64,000 bases of DNA from Defluviitaleaceae bacterium (GTDB lineage Bacteria > Bacillota > Clostridia > Lachnospirales > WQUN01), in NCBI GenBank assembly GCA_009780585.1, contig WQZS01000004.1, forward strand, positions 89,846 to 153,845, in the 5' to 3' direction. The position numbers and the translations under genes were made by a program. The notes under the pieces were generated by a model. The model was not told where the DNA came from. It was given only the letters and a program-made list of their open reading frames with translations, and ran no database searches. Positions 7,448 through 15,786 of the stretch are shown piece by piece (position 1 is the first letter of the stretch; each line of letters opens with the position of its first letter).

Positions 7448-7636
7448 TCCGTCCGAGGGAGCGGGGGGTACTCCATAAGCAGCGCCTACGAAATTGGGCG
7501 GAAATCGGCTCCGTACGCGAAGTGGTTGCATCGGTTGCAAGCACCCGATGCCAACCACGTAACGCATCCGTTCGCCGATTTCCGCCCAATTTCGTTAAGC
7601 GCGGCGTTGGAGTACCCCCCGCCCCCTCGGTCCGGA
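7448..7636. repeat. Long hairpin repeat element, copy R3 (inner module inverted)
   Basis: Outer arms GGGGGTACTCCA/TGGAGTACCCCC and middle arms AAATTGGGCGG/CCGCCCAATTT are unlike the other copies but pair perfectly. The outer junction runs in the R2 direction (TAAGCAGCGCCTACG first), whereas the inner junction runs in the R1 direction (CGGCTCCGTACGCGAAGTGG first). Confidence 0.9.
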
Positions 7637-7644
7637 ACCAACCC

Positions 7645-8433
7645 TCAAATAAACCGCGTCAACACCAACCCCACACAAAAAACCACAATTATCCCCCCCG
7701 CCAACGCATCCCTTCCCGTAAACCCCAAAGGCTTCAATTTCGTGCGCCCCTTCCCCCCGCGGTAACAACGAGCCTCCATAGCGGTAGCCAACTCATCGGC
7801 GCGTTTAAACGAAGAAACAAACAACGGCACAAGTATCGGGATAATATTTTTAATGCGCTTTAAAGGCCCCCCGGTTTCCAAATCCACGCCGCGAGCCTTC
7901 TGCGCCTTCATGATTTTGCCAAGCTCCTCCGAAAGCGTAGGGATCATCCGCAAAGCGATCGTCATCATCATAGCAATGTCATGAGCGGGCAAACGCAAGG
8001 GCTTAAGCAAGGACTCAATGCCGTCGGTCAGTTGGATGGGGGAAGTGGTGAGCGTAAGCAAAGACGAGCCGGTAATCAGCAGGACTAGGCGCAACGCCAT
8101 CAACGCCGCGCGGTGTATGCCCTCCGTGGTAACTTGTATGAAAGCGTATGAAAAAAGGACATTTTCGCCGGGCGTCAGCAAAAGGTTGATCAGCGCCGCA
8201 AACGACAGGATAAACAAAATCGCCCGCAAACCGCGGAAAATAAAGCGAGCGGGTACGCGTGAAGCCCTGATGACAACCGCTAAAAACAATACCGCGATAC
8301 CAAAGCCGTAAAAATTGGTGACGAATATCAATACGGTGATGTAAGCGATAGCCGCCAAGAGCTTGACGCGCGGGTCCAAGCGGTGCAGGGGGGAATCGGC
8401 GGGATAATATTGGCCGATGGTTAGGCGGGTCAT
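7645..8433 (-). CDS. ecfT: Energy-coupling factor transporter transmembrane protein EcfT
   Basis: A 262-residue integral membrane scaffold of a group II ECF vitamin importer. It starts MTRLTIGQYYPADSPLHRLDPRVK, the usual EcfT opening. It has about five hydrophobic segments and the coupling-helix motifs ARGV (KAQKARGVDLETGG) and a second Ala-Arg pair (EARCYRG), which contact the two ATPases. Its ATG overlaps the stop of the EcfA gene upstream (ATGA). No S component is next to it; one occurs at 31.8 kb, consistent with a shared module. Confidence 0.95.
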   Translation of the reverse strand: MTRLTIGQYYPADSPLHRLDPRVKLLAAIAYITVLIFVTNFYGFGIAVLFLAVVIRASRVPARFIFRGLRAILFILSFAALINLLLTPGENVLFSYAFIQVTTEGIHRAALMALRLVLLITGSSLLTLTTSPIQLTDGIESLLKPLRLPAHDIAMMMTIALRMIPTLSEELGKIMKAQKARGVDLETGGPLKRIKNIIPILVPLFVSSFKRADELATAMEARCYRGGKGRTKLKPLGFTGRDALAGGIIVVFCVGLVLTRFI

Positions 8434-10187
8434 AACGGACCCTCCCCGCCGCCCGATAATACGTTTGCCGCGTCCTCCACGGTAAATATCCCCGTCGGGA
8501 TGGCGGGGTTGGATTCCGCCAGGCGTGCCATAACGCGGGTGACTTGCGGTATGTCAAGGCCGCTTTCTTCAAGGATCCGGTTTTGCGAAAAAACCTCGGC
8601 GGGTGTGCCGTCGGCGATGATTTTACCTTGGCTAACGGCGATGACGCGCCCGCAAAGCCGCGCGATATCGTCCATATTGTGGGAAATAATGATAACCGTC
8701 AGGCCAAGCTCCTCGCGCATTTTCGTTATCTGCGAAAAAGTCCCTTCACGGCCCTGCGGGTCAAGCCCCGCGGCGGGTTCGTCCAGTACCAGTATTTCGG
8801 GCTGCATGGCTAAAACGCCCGCGATGGCGGCGCGGCGCTTTTGCCCTCCGGATAGCGCGAAAGGGGATTTGTTGTATACGTCTTCCCCCAGCCCGACGAT
8901 GGTAAGGGCCTTTACGACCCGCGTTTTAATTTCTTCGTCGCTTAAGCCCATACGCGTAGGCCCAAAGGCGACGTCCCTGTATACATCGGACTCAAAAAGC
9001 TGGTGTTCGGGGTATTGGAACAACATGCCCACGCGTTGGCGGAGCGTTTTTAATTTCTTTTTATCCGCGTGGATATCCTCGCCGTCGATCAGCACCTGCC
9101 CCGAAGTGGGCGTCAAAAGGGCGTTGAAGTGTTGGATCAAGGTGCTTTTACCCGATCCCGTATGGCCGATGATCCCGACGGTTTCACCCTTTCCGATGGT
9201 GAGGCTGATGCCGTCCACGGCTTTCTTTTCATAGGCGGCGCCCGCGTTGTATATGTGGGTAAGGTTGCGGATTTCCAGTAAAGGATGGGGTTGGGAGGGA
9301 AGGGGGGCGGTGACTTTCGGTACGGGATGATTTGCCGATGCATATTTTAATGCCGCTTTTTGTACCGCTTCGTCGGCAAGCAAATCCTCCGCGGATAAAA
9401 TCCCGTCCGATACAGGGACGCCACGTTCCCGCAGGGCTTGCGCCAGCGCGGCGGCTTGGGGTACGGCAAGGCCGAGCTTGGTTAACGCGTTGGCTTGGCG
9501 GAAAACGGCGCGCGGGGTATCTTCCAACACGATTTTGCCGCGGTCCATCACGATCAAGCGGTCGGCCAACGCCGCTTCCTCCATAGAATGGGTGATCAAA
9601 ATAATCGTGATGCCCGTACGGCGGAGGCCGTCAATCGTTTCCAATACCTCGCGGCGGCCTTGTGGGTCAAGCATGGAAGTGGATTCGTCGAACACGATAA
9701 CGCTCGGGCGCATCGCCAAAACGCTTGCGATGGCGGCGCGTTGCTTTTGCCCGCCGGACAAATGGTGGGGGGCGGCGTTCGCGTATTCGGACATTTTTAC
9801 CGCGGCCAAGGCGGAATCAACGCGCGTACGGATTTCCTCCGAAGGGACGCCGAGGTTTTCCGGCCCGAAAGCGACGTCCTCCTCGATAGTAGCGGCGACG
9901 ATTTGGTTGTCGGGGTTTTGGAAGACCATGCCCGCAGTCTTGCGGATTTCCCAAAGTTGGGTTTCGTCTTTCGTGTCGATGCCGTTGACCCATAGCGTGC
10001 CTTCGGAGGGGGAAAGCAGGGCGTTGATATGCCGCGCGAGCGTGGATTTGCCCGAGCCGTTGCGCCCCGCGATAACAACGAAATCACCCTTGCCGACCGA
10101 AAGGTTGATGCCGGCGAGGGCGGGCTGCGGGGGCAATCCTTCGTCCGTATGAAGGTATGAAAAATGCAGGTTTTCGCTCCGTATCAT
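8430..10187 (-). CDS. Fused EcfA-EcfA' ATPase of an ECF transporter
   Basis: A 585-residue protein holding two complete ABC ATPase domains in one chain. Domain 1 (about residues 1-270) has GRNGSGKST, LSGGQKQR and VIVFDEST. Domain 2 (about 305-580) has GHTGSGKST, LSGGQKRR and ILVLDEPAAGLD. In most Bacillota these are two adjacent genes (ecfA1, ecfA2). Domain 1 has Ser where the DEP proline is usual. The ATG at 10187 is chosen because the protein then starts MIRSENLHFSY, a normal EcfA beginning; its RBS is weak. It is followed by ecfT with a 4-base overlap. Confidence 0.92.
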   Translation of the reverse strand: MIRSENLHFSYLHTDEGLPPQPALAGINLSVGKGDFVVIAGRNGSGKSTLARHINALLSPSEGTLWVNGIDTKDETQLWEIRKTAGMVFQNPDNQIVAATIEEDVAFGPENLGVPSEEIRTRVDSALAAVKMSEYANAAPHHLSGGQKQRAAIASVLAMRPSVIVFDESTSMLDPQGRREVLETIDGLRRTGITIILITHSMEEAALADRLIVMDRGKIVLEDTPRAVFRQANALTKLGLAVPQAAALAQALRERGVPVSDGILSAEDLLADEAVQKAALKYASANHPVPKVTAPLPSQPHPLLEIRNLTHIYNAGAAYEKKAVDGISLTIGKGETVGIIGHTGSGKSTLIQHFNALLTPTSGQVLIDGEDIHADKKKLKTLRQRVGMLFQYPEHQLFESDVYRDVAFGPTRMGLSDEEIKTRVVKALTIVGLGEDVYNKSPFALSGGQKRRAAIAGVLAMQPEILVLDEPAAGLDPQGREGTFSQITKMREELGLTVIIISHNMDDIARLCGRVIAVSQGKIIADGTPAEVFSQNRILEESGLDIPQVTRVMARLAESNPAIPTGIFTVEDAANVLSGGGEGPL

Positions 10188-10262
10188 GCGGCCATGATAA
10201 CATAAATAGGCAGCACGCAATCCGATAATTTTGATATAATGCGTTTCGGCTCGCGGCATACC

Positions 10263-10322
10263 CTCAATATGCAGTATTGAGAAAATGTGGGACGTGCCTC
10301 CTTATCACAATATTAAATATTG
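10263..10322. promoter_or_regulatory. Inverted repeats between ecfA and prmA
   Basis: Two palindromes lie in the divergent region: CTCAATA-TGCAG-TATTGAG (10263-10281) and CAATATT-A-AATATTG (10308-10322). The second sits just before the prmA ribosome-binding site. A -10-like TATAAT lies at 10235-10240. They could be operators, but no cognate regulator is identified. Confidence 0.4.
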
Positions 10323-10337
10323 AAATTGAGGTTTTAT

Positions 10338-11309
10338 ATGGAGTGGTCGAAGGTTAGCATCCAGACAAATTCAAGCGGGATTGAGCCGCTGACCGATTTG
10401 TTGCTGACGTGCGGTATTTCCGGCGTGGAGATTATCGACCCGCGGGAATATAATGTATATTTGCAACAGGACAAAACATCGTGGGATTATGTGGATGAAT
10501 CGCTCGTTAATATCCCCGCCGACGATCGCGCGTATGTCGTGTTCTACCTCCCCGCCGACGCGAACGGGGACGCCGAGCTTGCCCGAATCAAGGATCGCTG
10601 GGGGATGTTACACGATTGCGGTATCGGCGCGGATGAACCGTCCGTTACCGTACAGCGCGTGGACGACACCGCGTGGCTGGACGAATGGAAAAAGCATTTC
10701 GCGCCCATCCGCATAGGCAAGGTCGCGATCGTACCCGCGTGGGAGGCGGCCGAACTGCCCCCGCCCCAACCCGAAGTCGTGTTCACGCTTGACCCGGGTT
10801 CGGCCTTCGGGACGGGCCAGCACGCCACTACTTATTTATGCGTGGAGGCGTTGCAAGAAAGGCTAAAGCCCGGGCATACGATGTTGGACGCGGGATGCGG
10901 CAGCGGTATCTTGTCCGTGATCGGTTTATTGTTGGGCGCGGAACGTGTCGCGGCGTGCGACATCGACGCTTCGGCCGTTTCCGCCGCGCGTAAAAACGCG
11001 GAATTAAACCCCGTAGCGTTAGACAGGCTGTGTGTTTTGCACGGCAATATTATTACGGACGATAAGCTCCGCGCGGATATCGGCGCGTTTGAGTATGACA
11101 TCATCGCCGCCAATATCGTCGCCGATGTGGTGATCGCGTTGCTTCCTTTTATACCCGTCTTGTTAAAGAAAAGCGGGGTTTTGATTGCTTCGGGTATCAT
11201 CGGCGAACGGGCGGGGGACGTGCTTGCGGCTTTGCCCGACAACGGGCTGGCCTTGGTTTCAAGCAAGGAAATGGATGGCTGGTATTGTATGGTGTGTACC
11301 CATGCCTAA
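10338..11309 (+). CDS. prmA: Ribosomal protein L11 methyltransferase
   Basis: A 323-residue class I SAM-dependent enzyme that trimethylates ribosomal protein L11. The N-terminal third is the L11-binding domain. The methyltransferase domain has TLDPGSAFGTGQHATT, the SAM loop MLDAGCGSGILSV and the catalytic-region DIIAANIVADV (NIxA variant of NPP). ATG 10338 has TGAGG upstream; the longer frame starts from a poor TTG. It overlaps rsmE by 8 bp and heads a four-gene translation-related operon with rsmE, a cysteine desulfurase and thiI. Confidence 0.96.
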   Translation: MEWSKVSIQTNSSGIEPLTDLLLTCGISGVEIIDPREYNVYLQQDKTSWDYVDESLVNIPADDRAYVVFYLPADANGDAELARIKDRWGMLHDCGIGADEPSVTVQRVDDTAWLDEWKKHFAPIRIGKVAIVPAWEAAELPPPQPEVVFTLDPGSAFGTGQHATTYLCVEALQERLKPGHTMLDAGCGSGILSVIGLLLGAERVAACDIDASAVSAARKNAELNPVALDRLCVLHGNIITDDKLRADIGAFEYDIIAANIVADVVIALLPFIPVLLKKSGVLIASGIIGERAGDVLAALPDNGLALVSSKEMDGWYCMVCTHA

Positions 11310-12072
11310 ATATTTTTTCAACGACGGCGATTTTAACGAGGGATACGTAGCCTTGCGTAACGATACGGCGCACCATTTGATCCATGCGCTCCGTATGAAA
11401 GCGGGCGCGGAGGTTACGTTGTGTGACGGTAAGGGGATGGATTGGCGGGGCGTTTTGCGGGAAACGGATGTCAAACGCGGGATTTGCCGCTTCGATTTGT
11501 CCGATCCGACTCCGTGCCGAACGGAGCTCCCCGTTTCCGTCACCCTTTACCAAGCCCTGCCCAAGGGTGACAAAATGGAACTGATCATCCAAAAATGCGT
11601 GGAGCTGGGCGTACACAAAATCGTGCCGTTATATACGGCACATTCCCTGATCCGCAGCGCGGAAAAGAAAACCGCGCGTTATCAGCGTGTCGCCGAATCC
11701 GCCGCCGAGCAAAGTATGCGGGGGATCGTGCCGAAGGTCGCGCCGCCGAGCGCGTTTACGCAAGCCGTAACGGAGCGGGATAAACAATCGCGGATGCTCG
11801 CCGCGCTTTCGCCGGGGGAAATCGTCAACTTCGGCACAATTTGTTCCGAAGTCCGTCCGTCTGCTTTACATGACATTTATTGTGACGCGCCCTCCGCGTA
11901 CATTGATTTGTGGGTAGGGCCCGAAGGCGGGTTTTCTTCGGAGGAAATTACCGCTTTGTTTTCCGCGGGGGCGGTGCCGATATCCCTCGGGCCGCGCGTG
12001 TTGCGTACCGAAACGGCGGCGTTCACCGCGCTCGCGCAAATCAATTTGCTTATGGAGATGTACCCGCTATGA
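11302..12072 (+). CDS. rsmE: 16S rRNA (uracil1498-N3)-methyltransferase
   Basis: A 256-residue SPOUT methyltransferase modifying U1498 of 16S rRNA. The N-terminal PUA-like domain starts MPKYFFNDG. The SPOUT core has VGPEGGFSSEE and LGPRVLRTETA, the knotted SAM site. The true start is the ATG at 11302 inside the end of prmA. A 27-bp palindrome (11827-11853) is read as NFGTICSEV in a variable loop just before the VGPEGG motif. An identical 27-bp sequence occurs in truA in another reading phase. The stop overlaps the next gene (ATGA). Confidence 0.95.
   Translation: MPKYFFNDGDFNEGYVALRNDTAHHLIHALRMKAGAEVTLCDGKGMDWRGVLRETDVKRGICRFDLSDPTPCRTELPVSVTLYQALPKGDKMELIIQKCVELGVHKIVPLYTAHSLIRSAEKKTARYQRVAESAAEQSMRGIVPKVAPPSAFTQAVTERDKQSRMLAALSPGEIVNFGTICSEVRPSALHDIYCDAPSAYIDLWVGPEGGFSSEEITALFSAGAVPISLGPRVLRTETAAFTALAQINLLMEMYPL
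11827..11853. repeat. 27-bp palindrome inside rsmE (inner arm CGGCACAA)
   Basis: AACTTCGG, CACAA / TTGTT pairing region with one mismatch, CCGAAGTC. Identical base for base to the copy in truA (47558-47584). Here the codon phase places AAC as a whole codon. Confidence 0.9.
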
Positions 12073-13226
12073 TTTATTTGGACAACGCCGCAACCACACA
12101 ACCCTTGGAAACAACCGCACCGGGGAACGCGGCTTTTTTCGCGAACCCGTCGTCGCCGCACGTCTTGGGTATCGCGGCGGAGCGGGCCGTTTCAAAGGCG
12201 CGGCAAACGCTTGCGGATATCTTACGTTGCAAGCCGAAGGAAATTATTTTTACCTCCGGCGGTACGGAATCGAATAATTTGGCGATCCTGGGCTTCGCGA
12301 TGGCGCAAAAGAAGCCGAACGCCTTGCCCGTGATCTTCGCCGAGCCGTGGGCGCATCCGTCCGTGCTTGCGCCGATTCATTATACCGTTGAGCAAAACCG
12401 TGCTTACGGCCAAATTGCCGCCGGTTCAAAATGGAATATCCCCGCCAACGGGCTGGTTATGGTTTGCCTGTCACATATCAACCACGAAACGGGGGATATC
12501 ACCGATATTCCCGCGATTGCCCGCGATGTTAAAGGTATAAACCCCGAAGCCGTTATTTTCGTGGACGGCGCGCAGGGTTTTTGCAAGGATGAAAACGCGG
12601 CGGAGGTCTATAAACACGCCGATATCTATACCTTCAGCGGCCATAAATGCCACGCGCCCGCGGGGGTTGGCGGCTTAACTATACGCGGTAATATCAAGCT
12701 CGCCCCCCTAATCCACGGCGGCTGGCAGGAAAACGGCTTGCGCTCGGGTACGGAAAACACGGCGGGGATCGTTAGCCTGGCACACGCGGCGGAATACCTG
12801 CACGGCAATCTTTCCGCAAATTGCGGAAAAGTTAAAAAGCTGCGGGATTCGCTTGCGGAGCTTACGGACGAAATCCCCGGCGCGGCGGTTAATAAGCTGT
12901 GTCAAATTGACAACGGCCGCGGCAACCCCATGCGGGGTACGGGCGTATCCCCGTATATCCTCAGCATGTCCTTCCCCGGCGTAAAGGGTGAGGTCCTCGT
13001 CCACATGCTCAGCGAAAAAGGTATTTACGCATCCACGGGCGCGGCGTGCAAGAGCCGTAAAAAAGATAAATCCACCCTCGCGGTTATGGGTTTTCCGAAA
13101 GAAATCACCGAATCGGCGGTACGTTTCAGTTTTTCGCATTTTAATACACCGGATGAAATCGAACGGACGAAGGAATCGGTAATCGCCAGCGTCAATCAAC
13201 TGCGTAAGATAAGGGGCTACAAATAA
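12069..13226 (+). CDS. Cysteine desulfurase (NifS/IscS family)
   Basis: A 385-residue PLP enzyme that takes sulfur from cysteine. It begins MIYLDNAATTQP. Visible motifs are TSGGTESNN (PLP phosphate site), HINHETG, DGAQGFCK, SGHKCHAPAGVG with the PLP lysine, and the C-terminal STGAACKSRKK loop holding the catalytic cysteine. It lies 28 bp before thiI, a pairing that suggests it feeds ThiI-dependent s4U formation, as NifZ does in Bacillus. A segment before SMSFPGV (KLCQIDNGRGNPMRGTG) looks like an extra loop and contains small palindromes, possibly a decayed repeat insertion. Confidence 0.93.
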   Translation: MIYLDNAATTQPLETTAPGNAAFFANPSSPHVLGIAAERAVSKARQTLADILRCKPKEIIFTSGGTESNNLAILGFAMAQKKPNALPVIFAEPWAHPSVLAPIHYTVEQNRAYGQIAAGSKWNIPANGLVMVCLSHINHETGDITDIPAIARDVKGINPEAVIFVDGAQGFCKDENAAEVYKHADIYTFSGHKCHAPAGVGGLTIRGNIKLAPLIHGGWQENGLRSGTENTAGIVSLAHAAEYLHGNLSANCGKVKKLRDSLAELTDEIPGAAVNKLCQIDNGRGNPMRGTGVSPYILSMSFPGVKGEVLVHMLSEKGIYASTGAACKSRKKDKSTLAVMGFPKEITESAVRFSFSHFNTPDEIERTKESVIASVNQLRKIRGYK

Positions 13227-13254
13227 CCCCCCATGTAAAGGAAGGAACGCAAAC

Positions 13255-14457
13255 ATGGAATCCCCGAACGTACCCGATGCGCCCAAGCGCATCTTGCTCG
13301 TTAAATACGGCGAGGTGGCCTTACGGCAAGGCAACCGCGCTTTTTATGAAAAACAAATCATGGATGATATCAAGCGGCGCATCAAAGATTTGCACGGCGG
13401 TAATATCCGCGTATACCGTGAACAAGGGCGTTTCCTCATCGAGGATACGGAGGGCGACATCGACGCGGACGCCGTATTGCCGCGTATAAGGAATATCTTC
13501 GGCGCGATCGCCTTCTGCGACGGGATTAAAACGACGACGCGCACGATAGAGGGTATAAAGGAAGCCGCCCTCGGGTTCTTCCGCGGGCGTATGCGTGGTA
13601 CGTCCTTTAAGGTGGACACCAAACGCGCCGACAAGCGTTTCCCGCTGACCTCCAACGAAACCTCCGCCGCTATCGGCGAATACCTGCTGGACAATATGCC
13701 CGAAGCGCGGGTGGACCTGCACAACCCTTCCACCGTATTGCGCGTGGAAATCCGTAACCATGTGTACTTCTACGTGGATGCCGTGTCCGGCGAAGGCGGC
13801 TTGCCTTACGGTTCGGCGGGCAAGGGTATTTTGCTTCTTTCCGGCGGCATCGACAGCCCCGTGGCGGGTTACCTCGCGGCAAAAAGGGGCGTCGGCTTGA
13901 TCCCCGTATATTTCCATTCGCCGCCGTACGTGTCCGAACGTGTGGTGGATAAGGTCAACGATTTGCTGCGCGCGCTGGGGGCTTATACGGGCAACCTTCC
14001 CTTGCGCATCGTCCCCTTTACGGAAACGCAGTTGTTCTTACAGGAAAACATCCCCGCGGAAAAACTGACGATCATGCTAAAACGCGCCATGCTTAAAATC
14101 GCGTCAGCCATCGCCGCGCGGGAGAAGGCGCATTGCTTGATTACGGGGGACGCCGTCGGGCAAGTTGCAAGCCAAACGCTGCACAGTTTGGCCGCCGTCA
14201 ACTCCGCCGCGTCGCTCCCCATCCTGCGGCCCCTTACCGCCATGGACAAGCACCAAATCATCGAAATCGCCAAGCGTATCGGCACATACGATATTTCCAT
14301 CCGTCCATATGACGATTGCTGTACGCTTTTTGTGGCCAAACATCCGGAAAATAAACCCAATACGCAGGTGATCGAGCGCATGGAGTCGCGCTTGACGGAA
14401 GGCGCGCTGGCGGGTTTGATTAACGGTGCGGTTTCGGGTGCGGTAATTAATATGTAG
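13255..14457 (+). CDS. thiI: tRNA uracil 4-sulfurtransferase
   Basis: A 400-residue enzyme that thiolates U8 of tRNA. The N-terminal ferredoxin-like/THUMP region spans about residues 10-170. The PP-loop ATP pyrophosphatase motif is LLSGGIDSPVAGY near residue 185, and TGDAVGQVASQT follows. It lacks the C-terminal rhodanese domain of the E. coli enzyme, as usual for Bacillota, and so probably receives sulfur from the adjacent cysteine desulfurase. It is the last gene of the prmA operon. Confidence 0.96.
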   Translation: MESPNVPDAPKRILLVKYGEVALRQGNRAFYEKQIMDDIKRRIKDLHGGNIRVYREQGRFLIEDTEGDIDADAVLPRIRNIFGAIAFCDGIKTTTRTIEGIKEAALGFFRGRMRGTSFKVDTKRADKRFPLTSNETSAAIGEYLLDNMPEARVDLHNPSTVLRVEIRNHVYFYVDAVSGEGGLPYGSAGKGILLLSGGIDSPVAGYLAAKRGVGLIPVYFHSPPYVSERVVDKVNDLLRALGAYTGNLPLRIVPFTETQLFLQENIPAEKLTIMLKRAMLKIASAIAAREKAHCLITGDAVGQVASQTLHSLAAVNSAASLPILRPLTAMDKHQIIEIAKRIGTYDISIRPYDDCCTLFVAKHPENKPNTQVIERMESRLTEGALAGLINGAVSGAVINM

Positions 14458-14510
14458 AAAAATAACGAATTTTTTAAAAATCTTTGGTGGTTTTTTCGTA
14501 CGGACAATCG

Positions 14511-14539
14511 TTGACAAGCTATCACGCGTTTATTACAAT
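14511..14539 (+). promoter_or_regulatory. Sigma-A promoter of the BMP transporter operon
   Basis: TTGACA (14511-14516) and TACAAT (14534-14539) with a 17-bp spacer. The leader then carries GC-rich hairpins (CGCGC/GCGCG and GGGGCTGAGCCCC) just before a strong AAAAGGAGG. Confidence 0.8.
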
Positions 14540-14607
14540 TTCGTTACGAACATGAAAGCGCGCAAGGGCGCGTAGGGGCTGAGCCCCGTTAAAAGGAGGA
14601 AATAAAT

Positions 14608-15720
14608 ATGAAGAAGGTTTTGAAAATCGTGCTGGTACTCGCGTTGTTGATGGGTGTGACGGCAGGCTTTACGTCATGCAACCGCAACAACGAGGAAAGC
14701 GAACCCGCCGGTAATACGGGACTCAACATCTACCTTATCTCCCACAGCCCCCCGCCGGACTCCACGCTGGACGACGGCAGCTTTAACCAAGGCGCGGCAG
14801 ACGGCATCCGCCGTTTCGTAGCCGCCAATCCCGGCACTGACTTCAGATTCATGCAACCCCACGCCGGCACGGACGAAGCGCGTATGGACATCTTCGCCGA
14901 CGCCATTGCGGCAGGCGCGGATGTGCTGGTACTCCCCGGCTTCCACTTCCAACACGTAATTAATGAAGCGCAAGTCCTGTTCCCCGACACGAAGTTCATC
15001 GTGCTTGACACGGGCCCCAGCGGCGACAGGGTCGCCTCCAACCTGGTAGGCTTGCTGTACGCTGAGCAAGAGTCCGGTTTCCTTGCCGGATACGCCGCGG
15101 TACGCGAAGGCTTTACGCAATTGGGCTTCATGGGCGGATTGCCCGTACCCGCGGTCGTACGTTTCGGCCACGGTTTCCTCCTGGGTGCCGAACACGCGGC
15201 GCAGGACATGGGCCTTGCCCCCGGTTCCATCAGCGTTAATTATATGTATATGGGCGGCTTCGGCGCCGACCCCGCGCACACAGCCACGGCTAACGGCTGG
15301 TACGCGGGCGGTACGGAAGTTATCTTCGTAGCGGCGGGCGCCGTAGGCTTCAGCGTAATGGAAGCGGCAGCCGCGGGCGCGGGCAGATGGGTTATCGGCG
15401 TGGACGTTGACCAAGGCGGCGCGTCCCCCACCGTACTCACCTCCGCAATGAAAGCCCTGGACAACAGCGTATACGACATGCTTGAAGATATCACCAACAA
15501 CCGCTTCCGCGGCGGCAACGTACTTCGCTTGACCGCGGCGGATAACGGCGTAGCCCTTCCCATGAACAACAGCCGTTTCACCACCTTCACGCAATCGCAG
15601 TATTACGCCATCTTCGCGCAACTGGCAAGCGGTGCCGTAACCGTGAGCGGCCTTTCCTCGCAGGATGACACCCCCGGTATCATAGCGGGCCTGCGCATCG
15701 TGAACGTCAACGAAATGTAA
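14608..15720 (+). CDS. BMP family ABC transporter substrate-binding lipoprotein
   Basis: A 370-residue secreted lipoprotein with a signal peptide and lipobox ending FTSC (Cys near residue 24). It belongs to the basic membrane protein/PnrA family, which binds purine nucleosides or related small ligands: DDGSFNQGAADGI, an internal NLVGLLYAEQESGFLAGY and GVDVDQGG are typical. It is the first gene of an importer operon and has its own strong promoter. A hairpin with a T-run follows, which would lower expression of the downstream membrane genes. Position before uxuAB raises the possibility of a sugar-derived ligand. Confidence 0.92.
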   Translation: MKKVLKIVLVLALLMGVTAGFTSCNRNNEESEPAGNTGLNIYLISHSPPPDSTLDDGSFNQGAADGIRRFVAANPGTDFRFMQPHAGTDEARMDIFADAIAAGADVLVLPGFHFQHVINEAQVLFPDTKFIVLDTGPSGDRVASNLVGLLYAEQESGFLAGYAAVREGFTQLGFMGGLPVPAVVRFGHGFLLGAEHAAQDMGLAPGSISVNYMYMGGFGADPAHTATANGWYAGGTEVIFVAAGAVGFSVMEAAAAGAGRWVIGVDVDQGGASPTVLTSAMKALDNSVYDMLEDITNNRFRGGNVLRLTAADNGVALPMNNSRFTTFTQSQYYAIFAQLASGAVTVSGLSSQDDTPGIIAGLRIVNVNEM

Positions 15721-15732
15721 GGTTTAACACAA

Positions 15733-15763
15733 CAAGGGGGCGCAAAATGCGCCCCTTTTTTTA
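15733..15763 (+). terminator. Terminator or attenuator after the BMP lipoprotein gene
   Basis: GGGGCGC, 4-base loop, GCGCCCC followed by seven T residues. Because the ATPase and permease genes continue without a new promoter being evident, partial read-through is likely, giving an excess of binding protein. Confidence 0.88.
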
Positions 15764-15786
15764 CATATTCGTGAGGGGTTGATTTC

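Larger units (their letters stand above)
7024..7644. other. Intergenic repeat-rich region before ecfT
   Basis: About 620 bp between the Nudix start and the ecfT stop. It contains the right flanking direct repeat, three 27-bp palindromes (7308, 7335, 7381), an extra half-site GGCAGAAGTT (7411-7420) and long hairpin copy R3. No gene is supported. Confidence 0.65.

Noticed and set aside
7406..7863. Open frames from the palindrome cluster through R3 into ecfT antisense
   Set aside because: Proline/Arg-rich translation of repeat and antisense sequence, without start signals.
10188..10259. Upstream extension of the fused EcfA protein
   Set aside because: The extra 24 residues are unlike EcfA starts, and the protein from 10187 begins like its family.
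14461..14510. Terminator for thiI
   Set aside because: AT-rich with T-runs, but no convincing GC stem was found.
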